From: Chamaea fasciata
Lineage: Eukaryota; Chordata; Aves; Passeriformes; Sylviidae
Direction of reading: 5' to 3'
Assembly: GCA_029207755.1 (NCBI GenBank)
Contig: JARCOQ010000002.1
Span: 620,001-684,000, forward strand
Length of the DNA stretch: 64,000 nt
Below, piece after piece: positions 11,161 to 21,035 of this stretch. The notes beneath the pieces are model-generated. The model made no database searches, had not been told where the DNA came from, and saw only the letters and a program-made list of their open reading frames with translations. The position numbers and the translations under genes are program-made. Position 1 is the first letter of the stretch; each line of letters starts with the position of its first letter.

Positions 11161-12941
11161 ATAAGAGACAACGTGTCACCAAAGCTGGCCTGGTACACGA
11201 AGGGCTTGTGGTTGCGCCATGGGTGGGGTGAGTGATTTTGGAGAGAATTTGGTGGCTGTGGGGGCTGAGAGGCCCCGGGCAGTGGGAGCAGGGGATGGAG
11301 AGGTGGCAGGAATCGGTCAGAAAGGCACATCAGGTGTGTGACGGATGTGAAGGGCGGGCTGAGGAGAAGGCAAAGGAACAGGCAGGGATAATGGCACAGT
11401 CTGAACAAGCCCTGAGGGGGAAACGTGCAGGGAGCCCCGGGAGCAGAGGGCAGGGGCAGCCACGGGACAGCAGCTGGGAAGGAATCCATGTGCCATTTGT
11501 AAAAAAGAACACGACAGTGGATTGTTCGGGGTGTCAGGATCTGGAATATTCGAATAGATTGCTCAGGGTGTCAGGATCTGCTGTTCTACCAGGGGCTCAC
11601 CACACTGGAGCCCTCTCTGGGCCAAGACGTGTTTCCTGGTAGTCCCAGGAACTTCCGTGTCTGACTGGAATTTTATGCCAAAGGGGGAACAAATGTTCAG
11701 ATGTTCTTTCGCTCCGTGGGGAAGGTGAGCAGGCGCATTTGATTCAGGCGCTCGTGGTGACTGTGTGGATGGGAATTCCCACTGTGGGTGTTCCATCCAG
11801 AGCTGCCTCTGCCCATCCCCTCCAGACTCGCTGTACAGGGCTGGGAGAGGCCAGGAGCGTCCACTGACTTGGTGTGTGCTTTTCCCGTGGAACAACATTC
11901 GTCGCTTTTGGGTTTTTAACCCAGGTTAAGACTCTGTACTGGCTGTGCGCAGCAGAACTGAAGGGCCACCCTGAGCCAGGTGAATTCTCTGGCTTGCTCA
12001 GATCCTGCTGCTGAGGAGAGGAGATGAATGGAGGGACCAGGCTGGGAGGGGAGCTGTGGGAGAGTCTGATTTGCAGACGGGCTGCTGCTCCCTGGGAGCT
12101 GAGGGCGCAGAACCCCAGGGGCTGCTTGAGGACACAGGGGTTGCTGGAGGGGATGTGGGGACTCCTGAGGTCCCTGGGCAGTCTTGGGTGACAGTAAGAG
12201 ACGAACCCAAAGTGTGAGTTCTGTCACCGTCTCCATAAGCTGCTCAGACAGGTGAGGCAGTGTTCTTCCTCTCTTGCAGGACTCGTCTCTGGCAACTCCC
12301 CCCGGGGAATCTCTCTGCTAATGGCATCAAACCCCTCTGCATGACCCCTGAGTGACATCATCCCGGGGGAAGGAGCCAAGCAGTCCTGCCTGGAAACAAG
12401 CTGAGCCTTGCAGCACCACGAGCACCTTGCCTGCTGGATGCCCAGAGCAGCAGAGCTCCGTAATGAGAACGGGACCTTCAGAGGAAGAGCAGACCCTTCT
12501 GCCATCAGGAGCAGATGTCCCCCGGCCAGGGAGAGAGGACACACTGCACAAGGTAACCTCTGGTTTTCCCTTCAGGAGCAGGGGATGGAGAACCCACCTC
12601 CTCCTCAGCAGCCGGCGCAGGGGAACTGAGAAGAGCGACATCCAGCCCAGGAAGCTCCTCTGGAGTCACGGCTGCTCCGGTCTCGGCACAGCCGGTCCCA
12701 GAAACGGGCGTTTCAGAGACCCCAAAGGACCTGGCCGGGCTTTTGGGACAGCGGCTGCAGGGACAGAAGGCACCGGCCCACTGAACACCCTGCCTGCCCT
12801 CTGAGGACCCCTCTGCTGTGGCGTGGGGCTGCTGAGGGCTGAAGAGCAGCAGGTGCCAACAACAGTGCACCAGCAGCAGCTCATCAGCAGAATGGGAATT
12901 TGCTGTGGAACATCTCAACAAGGGCAAAGTGCTGCTGCTGC
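11161..12941. other. Non-coding; possible unidentified exon near 12283-12551
   Basis: No protein gene is recognised. On the plus strand, a pyrimidine tract and 'ctcttgcag' acceptor end at 12282, and a possible donor (AAG|GTAACC) follows 12551. The enclosed 269 bp is open in one frame (the 150-residue frame starting at 12352), but its translation resembles no family I know. Treat this as a weak exon candidate only. Confidence 0.3.
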
Positions 12942-12990
12942 TTTTTTTTTTTTTTTTTTCTTTTTTTTTTTTTTTCATAATTGAAATAAA
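12942..12990 (+). repeat. Poly-T tract followed by AATAAA
   Basis: Two T runs separated by a C, then an AATAAAATAAAA stretch with AATAAA at 12985-12990. The hexamer could be a plus-strand polyadenylation signal, but the flanking homopolymers make chance likely. Confidence 0.6.
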
Positions 12991-13103
12991 ATAAAAACCT
13001 AAATCAGACTTATCTCAGCTTGTGTCTGTGGGAATCACAGGAGCTGATTTGGGAACCCAGGCTGCTCTGACAGACATTAAGGAGCATTTGTACAGGGTGC
13101 TCC

Positions 13104-14573
13104 AGGTCATTTGAGAGCTTCATCAGGGTAACTTGAAGTCACAGGGGTCACTGGAGGTCAGATCCAGGTCATTTCGGGGTCATTCGGGTCATTCAAGGTC
13201 ATTTTGGGGTCACCGGGGTCAGTTGAAGGTCATTTCTAGGTCATTGGGGTCATTTCTAGGTCATTCGGGTCATTTCTAGGTCATTGGGTCATTCGAGAAT
13301 TTTTCGATTTTCCAGGGGTTACTTTAGGTCATTTCAAACCTCGAAATTAGGTCACCAGAGGTCAGTTCAAGGTCGTTCAGGGTCATTTCTAGGTCATTCG
13401 GGTCATTCAAGGTCATTTTCGGGTCACCGGGGTCAGTTGAAGGTCATTTTCGGGTCACCGGGGTCAGTTGAAGGTCATTTCTAGGTCATTGGGGTCATTT
13501 CTAGGTCATTGGGTCATTCGAGAATTTTTCGATTTTCCAGGGGTTACTTTAGGTCATTTCAAACCTCGAAATTAGGTCACCAGAGGTCAGTTCAAGGTCG
13601 TTCAGGGTCATTTCTAGGTCATTCGGGTCATTCAAGGTCATTTTCGGGTCACCGGGGTCAGTTGAAGGTCATTTTCGGGTCACCGGGGTCAGTTGAAGGT
13701 CATTTCTAGGTCATTGGGGTCATTTCTAGGTCATTGGGTCATTCGAGAATTTTTCGATTTTCCAGGGGTTACTTTAGGTCATTTCAAACCTCGAAATTAG
13801 GTCACCAGAGGTCAGTTCAAGGTCGTTCAGGGTCATTTCTAGGTCATTCGGGTCATTCAAGGTCATTTTGGGGTCACCGGGGTCAGTTGAAGGTCATTTC
13901 TAGGTCATTGGGGTCATTTCTAGGTCATTGGGGTCATTTCTAGGTCATTGGGTCATTCGAGAATTTTTCGATTTTCCAGGGGTTACTTTAGGTCATTTCA
14001 AACCTCGAAATTAGGTCACCAGAGGTCAGTTCAAGGTCGTTCAGGGTCATTTCTAGGTCATTCGGGTCATTCAAGGTCATTTTCGGGTCACCGGGGTCAG
14101 TTGAAGGTCATTTTCGGGTCACCGGGGTCAGTTGAAGGTCATTTCTAGGTCATTGGGGTCATTTCTAGGTCATTGGGTCATTCGAGAATTTTTCGATTTT
14201 CCAGGGGTTACTTTAGGTCGTTTCAAACCTCGAAATTAGGTCACCGGAGGTCAGTTCAAGGTCGTTCAGGGTCATTTCTAGGTCATTCGGGTCATTCAAG
14301 GTCATTTTCGGGTCACCGGGGTCAGTTGAAGGTCATTTCTAGGTCATTGGGGTCATTTCTAGGTCATTGGGGTCATTTCTAGGTCATTGGGTCATTTGAG
14401 AATTTTTCGATTTTCCAGGGGTTACTTTAGGTCGTTTCAAACCTCGAAATTAGGTCACCGGAGGTCAGTTCAAGGTCGTTCAGGGTCATTTCTAGGTCAT
14501 TCGGGTCATTCAGGGTCACTTTGGGGTCATTTCTGGGTCATTGGGGTCATTTCTAGGTCGTGACTGAGTTTAC
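13104..14573 (+). repeat. Higher-order satellite of AGGTCA/GGGTCA motifs
   Basis: A two-level tandem repeat. The basic element is (A/G)GGTCA followed by 3-5 bp spacers (ttg, ttc, ccg, ttca, tttct, gttga, ttttc). These are organised into higher-order units beginning 'ttgggtcattcgagaat' at 13284, 13509, 13734, 13948, 14173 and 14387, with lengths 225, 225, 214, 225 and 214 bp and a partial last copy. The 225 and 214 types differ in which sub-block is duplicated. One 225-bp unit has nine AGGTCA and about seven GGGTCA, all on the plus strand. AGGTCA is the nuclear-receptor core half-site. AGGTCA-ccag-AGGTCA (a perfect DR4) recurs at 13349, 13574, 13799 and 14013, with ccgg as spacer at 14238 and 14452. 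A perfect DR5 is at 13155-13171. The 66-69 residue frames across it are artefacts. Confidence 0.97.
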
Positions 14574-14639
14574 TTGAGGTAATTTAAATCGACCTGGGAG
14601 TGCTTGAGTTCATTTGGGATTACTGGAATAGGAAGCCCA

Positions 14640-16265
14640 GGCAGCAGGGATGTGGCCTTTGGTGTCCAGAAGGTGCAGGCAGGAGCGCAGGACCTGCAGC
14701 CAGGACAGCTGGACACGGGGGGACCCGGGGGGGACACTCACACTCGAGCCAAGGTCTCTGAAGCCCCGCAGGTTTGGATCTCCCAGCTGGAAGAGAAGGC
14801 CGGCAGACCCGGGCCCTCCTCAGCCGTGGGCGAGGCCCTGCAGCGATTCCCGGCTAATAGGAACCGCCGGCCCCTGCTCTGTCCTCTGGATTGATCGGCC
14901 GCTCCGAGAGGCTGCGAGGGGCTGCTCCCACGCTCCGGCTCTGCAAAGACAAACTGAGAGGAAAGGTGTGCGCCGGTGTCCTTACAAACCGCGTGACGGG
15001 TGAAGCTGTGGGTGTGAAATGGTCCCCGATGTCCCCGCTGACTCCGGGCGGCTCGGCTCCTGAGATCCTCAGGGAGACTTCTGGCACCTGTCGGGACACA
15101 AATCTCCGGCACCTGTTGTGTTTTCCCGAGCCCGTGCGTTCATTTCAAACTCGGGCAGACCCCGGCCAGACACGTTTGTCCCCAGGCACTCCGCCCTGCA
15201 GCCGCCGGGCGCTGAAGCGCACGGAACACCAGGCTGTCACAGCGGAGGGCTCACCGCGGCGTGTGAGCGGCTCTTCCCGGGCAGCCCGGGGAGGCTGCGG
15301 GCTCTGCGGGGGCTGCGAGCGCACAGAACCCGAGCCACGCCCGGGCTGAGGCAGCCCCGGCCCGCCACGGCCAAGCGCAGCCGCAGCCAAAGCGAAGAGC
15401 CGTCGGGAGTGACCGCCCGCACCTGCCTGCTCCACCACGGGGACACGCTTCTGTTTCCGGGGGCTCCTTCCCCAAAAGTCTCGGCTGCTCTACTGACCGT
15501 GAGCGCCCTCTCCTCACCTGGCTCCTGGAAGGACGGTCCAGCCGCCCCAGCAAGCTCCGGGAATCCCCTTGGACACTCGGGGTGCCGGACACGGGCTCTG
15601 CCCGGATACAGCCCAGCAGGAGCCAGAGGTTTTCCGGAGCGAGGGCAGCCTTGGGCGTGGGGATGTGTCCCAGCCCCTCCCTCAGTCCCCCCAAGCCAAA
15701 CTCCTCCCGTTCCCCATCAACAGCAGCACTTCAGTCTCAAACTTCAACCGCTGGGCTCTTCCCGCTGCCTTTTCCTGCTCCTGCCCCCAGGCTGCAGCCC
15801 CCGAGCCAGTTCAGACACCTGAACGGGAAAGGAAAACCCCCGTGTCCCTCGGCAGGCACAAAGGCGCCCGCGCAGTGCCAAACGCCTTCCCAGCACCCAG
15901 AGAGAAACACCGACCGACCCGCGAAGCGCTTTTCTTCCCGGCACAATCCGCAGTGTGGGGATTGGAGACAACCCACCCTTACCTCTCCCGCAGATTAGCT
16001 CCACCTGACACAGCTGCTCCTGCTCCGAACCCAGAAACGCTCATGGCGCGGGCTCCCAAACCTCCTCCCGCCCGCCCGCAGGGCTCCAGCCCGTCCGCAG
16101 GAATTGCCGTCGGCGCCGCCCGCGGCCGGGACGCGCCACCGGCAGCCCGGGCTGGCCCCACCCCTGGCAGCAGGGCCGCCTTCCAAACCCACCGCCAGCC
16201 CCGCCTCGGGCTCTGTCGGAGCTCCGCTTGCCATCCGCTGCGAAAAGAGAGCGATGGGGCGATGA
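14640..16265. promoter_or_regulatory. CpG-rich block, possible CpG island(s)
   Basis: High GC with many CpGs, especially 14780-15420 and 16030-16260. It lies between the half-site satellite and the claudin CpG island. Long overlapping frames on both strands (up to 248 residues) have no recognisable domain and no coherent splice structure, so I do not call a gene. 14998-15017 repeats 9140-9159 exactly. Confidence 0.4.
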
Positions 16266-16299
16266 GCGGTCGCCAGGTGCTGATGCCAGCCGTGAAAAG

Positions 16300-17110
16300 C
16301 TCAGGCTTTCTTTGAAATCGATCTTAAATGCTCGAATAAAACAGCTTTACCTTTCTACTCTTTCAAAACAAAGTTGCCGCTGCGAATGGCGCACCCAGCC
16401 CCAATTTGATTCCTGGATGAGGCCACCGATGGTGGAAGCATTCAGGATCCTCTAATTACTGTCAGAGAAAACCGTATTTAATTACTTCTTAAGCTCTTAC
16501 ATCTGCATAAAGTTGCATTACGCCGAACACATCATCATTTAAATCCCTCACCTACACATAAATATGTGCCAGACTTGCATTGCAAATGTCTTCGTCCTCT
16601 GCTTTGTTAATCACAAATATCACACCTAAATGACTCCAAAATGCGCGCATCTGGCTTCCTCACCCAATATTGCCCTACGGAACAAGATACGCGTGCTAGG
16701 ACAAGATTACAATAAAATAGGAGGTGCCGTTCCTCGGCGTGGTGGAAATCAGTACCAAAGTCACCGGGATGGCTCCGCTGAAAGCGGCTGTCAGTGACAG
16801 CTGCCGTGACAGACTCCATGAGACAACAGGAGAAAGCACTACATGGTTTGGTGCTAGAAAACCCGTTTACCGCTGTTTGCTTCAATTTCCGTCTAGAATT
16901 AGCAAGTGCTGATTTGCCTGCTCAAGTGATGAGCTGGAGACATTAAACCTGTTGTGTGGCGCCTCGGAAATCCCCACCGCAGGATCCGAGCCGGTTGCCT
17001 TCCATGCAAATGCTCCGGAGTTAATGCGTGTAAGGAATGTCTGTCTCCTCTAAGTTCAGCTGAAGCCGCGTTAATAAAAGGTTTCTTTAATTCAACGCAG
17101 CTTTCCGAGT
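16300..17110. promoter_or_regulatory. Candidate conserved non-coding element upstream of CpG/claudin region
   Basis: An abrupt change from CpG-island composition to balanced, non-repetitive sequence with many homeodomain-type cores ('ctaattactg', 'tttaattact', 'gttaatcac') and a perfect octamer ATGCAAAT at 17004-17011, the POU-factor site. No coding frame is convincing. This composition is typical of developmental enhancers, but conservation cannot be checked here. Confidence 0.3.
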
Positions 17111-17359
17111 TCTCTTTCCAGCCGAGCAGTCAAATGAACACACAGAGACATCGCCCTCCCCGGCCCAAGCGGTCACGACAGCCTTGTCTCAGCCCCGGCC
17201 ACGGGCACAGGAAAGGCTCGGGCTGAGCCCCGTGCCATGAAATTACCCTGGAATGTGCATCCACCACTGCAGGGGGAAGAACCAGAAACTGCACCGCCTT
17301 CGGGCACCCGTCCATGACGTGGGCACACTCCAAGGGGTTCAGCTGGGAATGACAAAACG

Positions 17360-19120
17360 CCCAGCTGCACACGCCGCTGGATCCTGCCGGACGGGCAGCC
17401 AGGGTCGGGCTGCATCCCCAGATCAGCCTGGCAAGCGCGAACCAGCCGGAGCCGGGCCAGGGCTCGGCTTTTGGGGTGCGCTGGGGGCCGGGGCCAGGAG
17501 CTCTCCCTGCCTGAGGGGCCGGCGGGCATCGCCTGCGCGCTCCCTGGCGCGGTTAATCACCCTGGAAATTAGCGCAGGCTGCCCGGCACGGAGGCGGACG
17601 GGCTGTCCCGGCTGTCCCAGGGCAGCGGGAGACGCAGGGGAGGAGGGCTGGCAAAGAGCGGGGCAGCCAGCGCTCCCACGGCAGGCTGCGGGGAAGAGAT
17701 CAAAAATGGGCCCCACGAGCCACGTTCCGCGCCCTGCAGAGGAGATGAGGAGGATACAGCAGCTCCACAAGCGTCAGGGAAACCCATGGACAATCCCAGA
17801 GGCCTCTGCTGGGGCAGCGCAAACACCTCCGTGCCGGCCCTGGAAACTTCTCTGTCCGCTGGGCTGCACACGGCTGCCAGAGCACTCCTCACGGAGTCTC
17901 TCCGCTCCAGAGGGAAATGCCCTGCTCCCCCTGCGGCTCAGGCTCCGGGGGCAGCAGCTCCTTCCCTGCAGCCCGGCACAGGCTGCTCATCTTCCCGAGA
18001 GCCTCGTGCCTGCTGCTGTCCCCGTGCCGCTCCTCATCCCCGGAGAAACGGGGACTGTGCTCTGGCCAAAGACCTGAGTCAGGGCGGCTCCTGCCAGGCT
18101 GCTAGAGAGCAGATATCCACGTCGACAGGGAGCGGCAAAGCACCGAAGTCACTCCTCCGTTACGCACCCAGAGGTGAACTCAGAAGTCGATCAGCACGCG
18201 TCCGGCAGGAAGATCGCAGGATGCCCCTGGCAGCGTCCAAAGCCGGGCGGGACGGGGCGCGGAGCTCCCTGGGATGGTGGAAGGCGTCCCTGCCGTCGTG
18301 GCCGGGGCGGGCGAGGTGGTCCCTGAGGCCCTGTGCGGCCCGGAGCAGCCCCGGCTCCGTGCCCGGGGGCAGCCCCTACACGTAGGCACGGACCCGCGGG
18401 GCCGGGCCCCCCGCCCGGGCCGGCCCGGGGCAGCTGGGGCCGGGGGCAGCCCCGCAGCGGCGGCGGCAGAAGGCGGCTCCTGCGGCCAGCAGCAGGGCCC
18501 CGCTGCCCCAGCCCACGTACAGGGCGGCCCCCAGCTCCCGCTTCAGCGGCGCCGGCACCGCGGGGTCGTAGAAGTCCCGGACCACGGCGGCGCCGGTCCA
18601 GGACACCGGGATCAGCAGCAGGGCGCCCGCGAGCAGGAAGGCCACCCCGGCCGCCAGGATGAGGATGCTGACGGCCCGCGGCTCCTGCTTGCCGCGCCGG
18701 CTGTACTTGACCCCCGCGATGGCCGCCAGGAAGGAGAGGACGGACAGGAGCACGGCCACGCACGCGAGCGCCCGGCAGGCCTCGAGCGGCGGCGGCAGCG
18801 CCAGCGCCGAGTCGTGGAACTTGCACTGCAGCCTGATGCCCAGCTGGCTGATGCAGTCCATCCACAGCCCCTCCCAGATGGTCTCGAACACCACGATGTT
18901 GCCGTCCACGTAGGCGGACACCCTCCACTGGGGCATGGCCGCGGCCGCCAGGGCGCCCGCCATGCCCACGCCGCCCAGGATCAGCCCCGTGGGCTGGAGG
19001 GCACAGCAGGCCATGCTGCTCCCGGGGCTGCTCCCAAAGCCGGGCCCAAAACTGCTCCCAAGGCCGCTCCCAGAGCTGCTCCGGCCGCTGCCCAGGGCTC
19101 CCAGGGTCGCCTACTCACAC
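17360..19120. promoter_or_regulatory. CpG island spanning the claudin gene
   Basis: Very high GC and CpG content through the whole claudin coding exon and about 1 kb beyond its stop. It ends just upstream of the start codon. No convincing TATA box is visible on the minus strand within a few hundred bases upstream of 19014. Claudin genes in birds are often single-exon and GC-extreme. Confidence 0.55.
18376..19014 (-). CDS. CLDN8/CLDN17: Claudin, CLDN8/CLDN17 group, single exon, 212 residues
   Basis: A four-span tight-junction protein that seals or forms paracellular ion pores. The PMP22/claudin signature is intact: W30, the GLW motif at 49-51, C54 and C64 in extracellular loop 1, and R81 at the start of the second span. 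Membrane segments are at about 7-27, 81-101, 116-136 and 161-182. The PVSW and RDFY motifs typical of loop 2 are at 136-139 and 146-149. The C-terminus is -YV, the PDZ ligand that binds ZO proteins. 'LQCKF', 'ALPPPLE' and 'KRELGAAL' look closer to mammalian claudin-17 than claudin-8. Position next to TIAM1 would fit CLDN8, so the orthologue is left open. The cytoplasmic tail (183-212) is short and rich in Arg, Pro and Gly. The ATG is the first in frame and gives the normal N-terminus. An antisense 360-residue frame is a GC shadow. Confidence 0.93.
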   Translation of the reverse strand: MACCALQPTGLILGGVGMAGALAAAAMPQWRVSAYVDGNIVVFETIWEGLWMDCISQLGIRLQCKFHDSALALPPPLEACRALACVAVLLSVLSFLAAIAGVKYSRRGKQEPRAVSILILAAGVAFLLAGALLLIPVSWTGAAVVRDFYDPAVPAPLKRELGAALYVGWGSGALLLAAGAAFCRRRCGAAPGPSCPGPARAGGPAPRVRAYV

Positions 19121-20959
19121 AGCAGGAGAGGGAACTCTTGTCCAGCGGTCTCCTCCAGCGGCAGGTCGGGTTTTTGTCTGGAGTCCAAACGGGTGGAAAT
19201 CCATTGCTGGCTGCTCCAAGGCGCTGCTGTTTTCTTTTCTTTGGCTTTGAAATCCCCTCTGAGCGTAGCCCGTCGAGCCCGGCAGGTTTGCAGCCAATGG
19301 CAGCCCGGGGAGAGGTGTGGCAGGGCTGGTCCCACCGCTGCTCACAGCCTGGATGAAGGGCTGCTTAATTAAGCAAGTGGCAGGGATGCAATTAAAGGTG
19401 CCTGGTTGCAGGGCTAACAATTCCTTAACTGCAAGACTGCAGCCCTGGTGAAATCCAGAAAGGCTGAACTTCCTTCTGCCTGAATACTGCGTCAAATGGA
19501 TCGTTACAGTTGTTCCTACAACAAAAGCTAAACTCGAGGCTCGAGTGGGGCTCATTTTCTGACTGCTGCAGCCCCGGGAAAACATCGGATTGTTATTTTC
19601 CTTTAAACCAATCCAACAGGCACTTGGTGTAGCCCTTTAATGTACATTTCTCATTTTGATCAAGTACAAAAGCCTGTTCATGATATTAGACAGGTACAGG
19701 AAAGTCAAGCGTTCCAGCCAACATCAAAGCTTCGCTCTCATCAAACCAGCTCCAGAATTCGCAAGGGCAGCGAAGCCAAGAAGTGGCTGAGCCTCACACT
19801 CCTGCTTTGGAATCCAGGAGCAAAGGCACAGCGAGGAGGTGATCCTCCAGGAGAAGGAGAAGGGAAGCGTTGTCATCGTGTGCGTCCCACTCCAACAAAT
19901 GACCTCAGCCAGGTGGCCCTGGGGGCAGCGCTGGGATGTGGGAAGGATGCGCAGGGTGTGCAGCACACCGCTCCGGAGCCCCTCCCGCGGAGCTGCAGCC
20001 CGGCCCGCACGGATCCCTGCAAGCCTGGGCAGACGCACGTTCCAGAGGCTGATGCGCCTCGGGCAGCCCGGGGATTGCTGCTGCTGCGCCTTTGGCTGCT
20101 TCCTCCTCCTCCCCGGTGCTGGGTGATGACGGCTCCCAGCTGGCGGTGAAGGGCATGTGCTGCGGCTGCTCACTCCAGCTCGTTGAACCGGCCGATTAAA
20201 AATAAAGGTTTAAAAAATCGGCCCACCAAAGACAGTAAAGGCACCTGGAAGTGCCGTTGAAGACAGACACATTCTGGTTTTCTTGCTTGTGGACTCTGTG
20301 TGTTTGGAAATACCAGACCTTGCCTTTGACGGTATTAATTTAATTACAGCTTTAGGTGCCCACACAACACGATCAAAGCCAAAGCTGAACGCAGGGAAAG
20401 GGAATTGTCCACCCAACCCACCCACAGCCCAGTTACTCCGTGGAAGGAAGGAAGTGCCAGATAATGCAATTTATTCCCTAGAATGTTACGTTTCCATGTG
20501 GAGAGCGCTCCCAATAAATCTGGGCAATTCAGCTTCGAGTCTGCAACCAGGAATCTGGAAAGGAAAGAAAACGTCTTCAGCTGAGGTGTGAAACACAGAA
20601 ATAAACCCATCATCAGGTCTGTGCTTACAGGGAGAGGAGTGTTCCGCCACTCTCCCACAGAGAGCAAAGAAGAATCCTGCCGCGCAGAAATTCGCCCCGT
20701 GCCCCGGAGCAGGAGATGAGGTCAGGAGTCCGAGCTGGTCCAAAAGAAGCTCCCTGCTCTGGCAGGACACGGCTCCCTGGGAGGAGCCCTGCACACCAGA
20801 GCTGTGCCACGGCACTGAGCACAGGCTCCATCCGTCCTGCTGCACCTCCTCTACCTCCAATTCCCCAGACTGTGGGTCTGGGTCTCTTATTTTAACTCCA
20901 CACCCAGAAATCTATTTGTGATGGAAAATCCCTCTCAAAACCAGCATTTGTTGGTGTTG
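19121..20959. other. Intergenic upstream of the claudin, no further gene seen
   Basis: This is the 5' flank of the claudin. A possible minus-strand splice donor (plus-strand 'actcac' at 19112-19117) could belong to a 5'-UTR exon, but I cannot pair it with an acceptor. No repeats are recognised. Confidence 0.45.
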
Positions 20960-21035
20960 TTTTTTTATTTTATTTTATTTTATTTTATTTTATTTTATTT
21001 TATTTTATTTTATTTTATTTTATTTTATTTTATTT
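20960..21035 (+). repeat. (ATTTT)n microsatellite, about 15 copies
   Basis: Uninterrupted pentanucleotide run. Pure TTTTA composition gives a Phe-Ile-Leu-Tyr frame that is not a gene. Confidence 0.98.

Noticed and set aside
9655..11182. Two minus-strand open frames of about 490-500 residues
   Set aside because: They are translations of the 31/32-bp minisatellite, which has no stop codon in the relevant frames. The peptide is a monotonous repeat and the indels would scramble any real protein.
12352..12804. 150-residue plus-strand frame overlapping splice-like sites
   Set aside because: Overlaps equally long frames on the minus strand, continues through the candidate donor and resembles no protein I know; kept only as a weak non-coding exon candidate.
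13284..14382. Five near-identical 66-69 residue plus-strand frames
   Set aside because: They recur with the 225/214-bp satellite period and most open at a TTG rather than an ATG, so they reflect repeat structure.
18274..19356. 360-residue plus-strand open frame
   Set aside because: Antisense shadow of the claudin in very GC-rich DNA; the minus frame has all claudin signatures.
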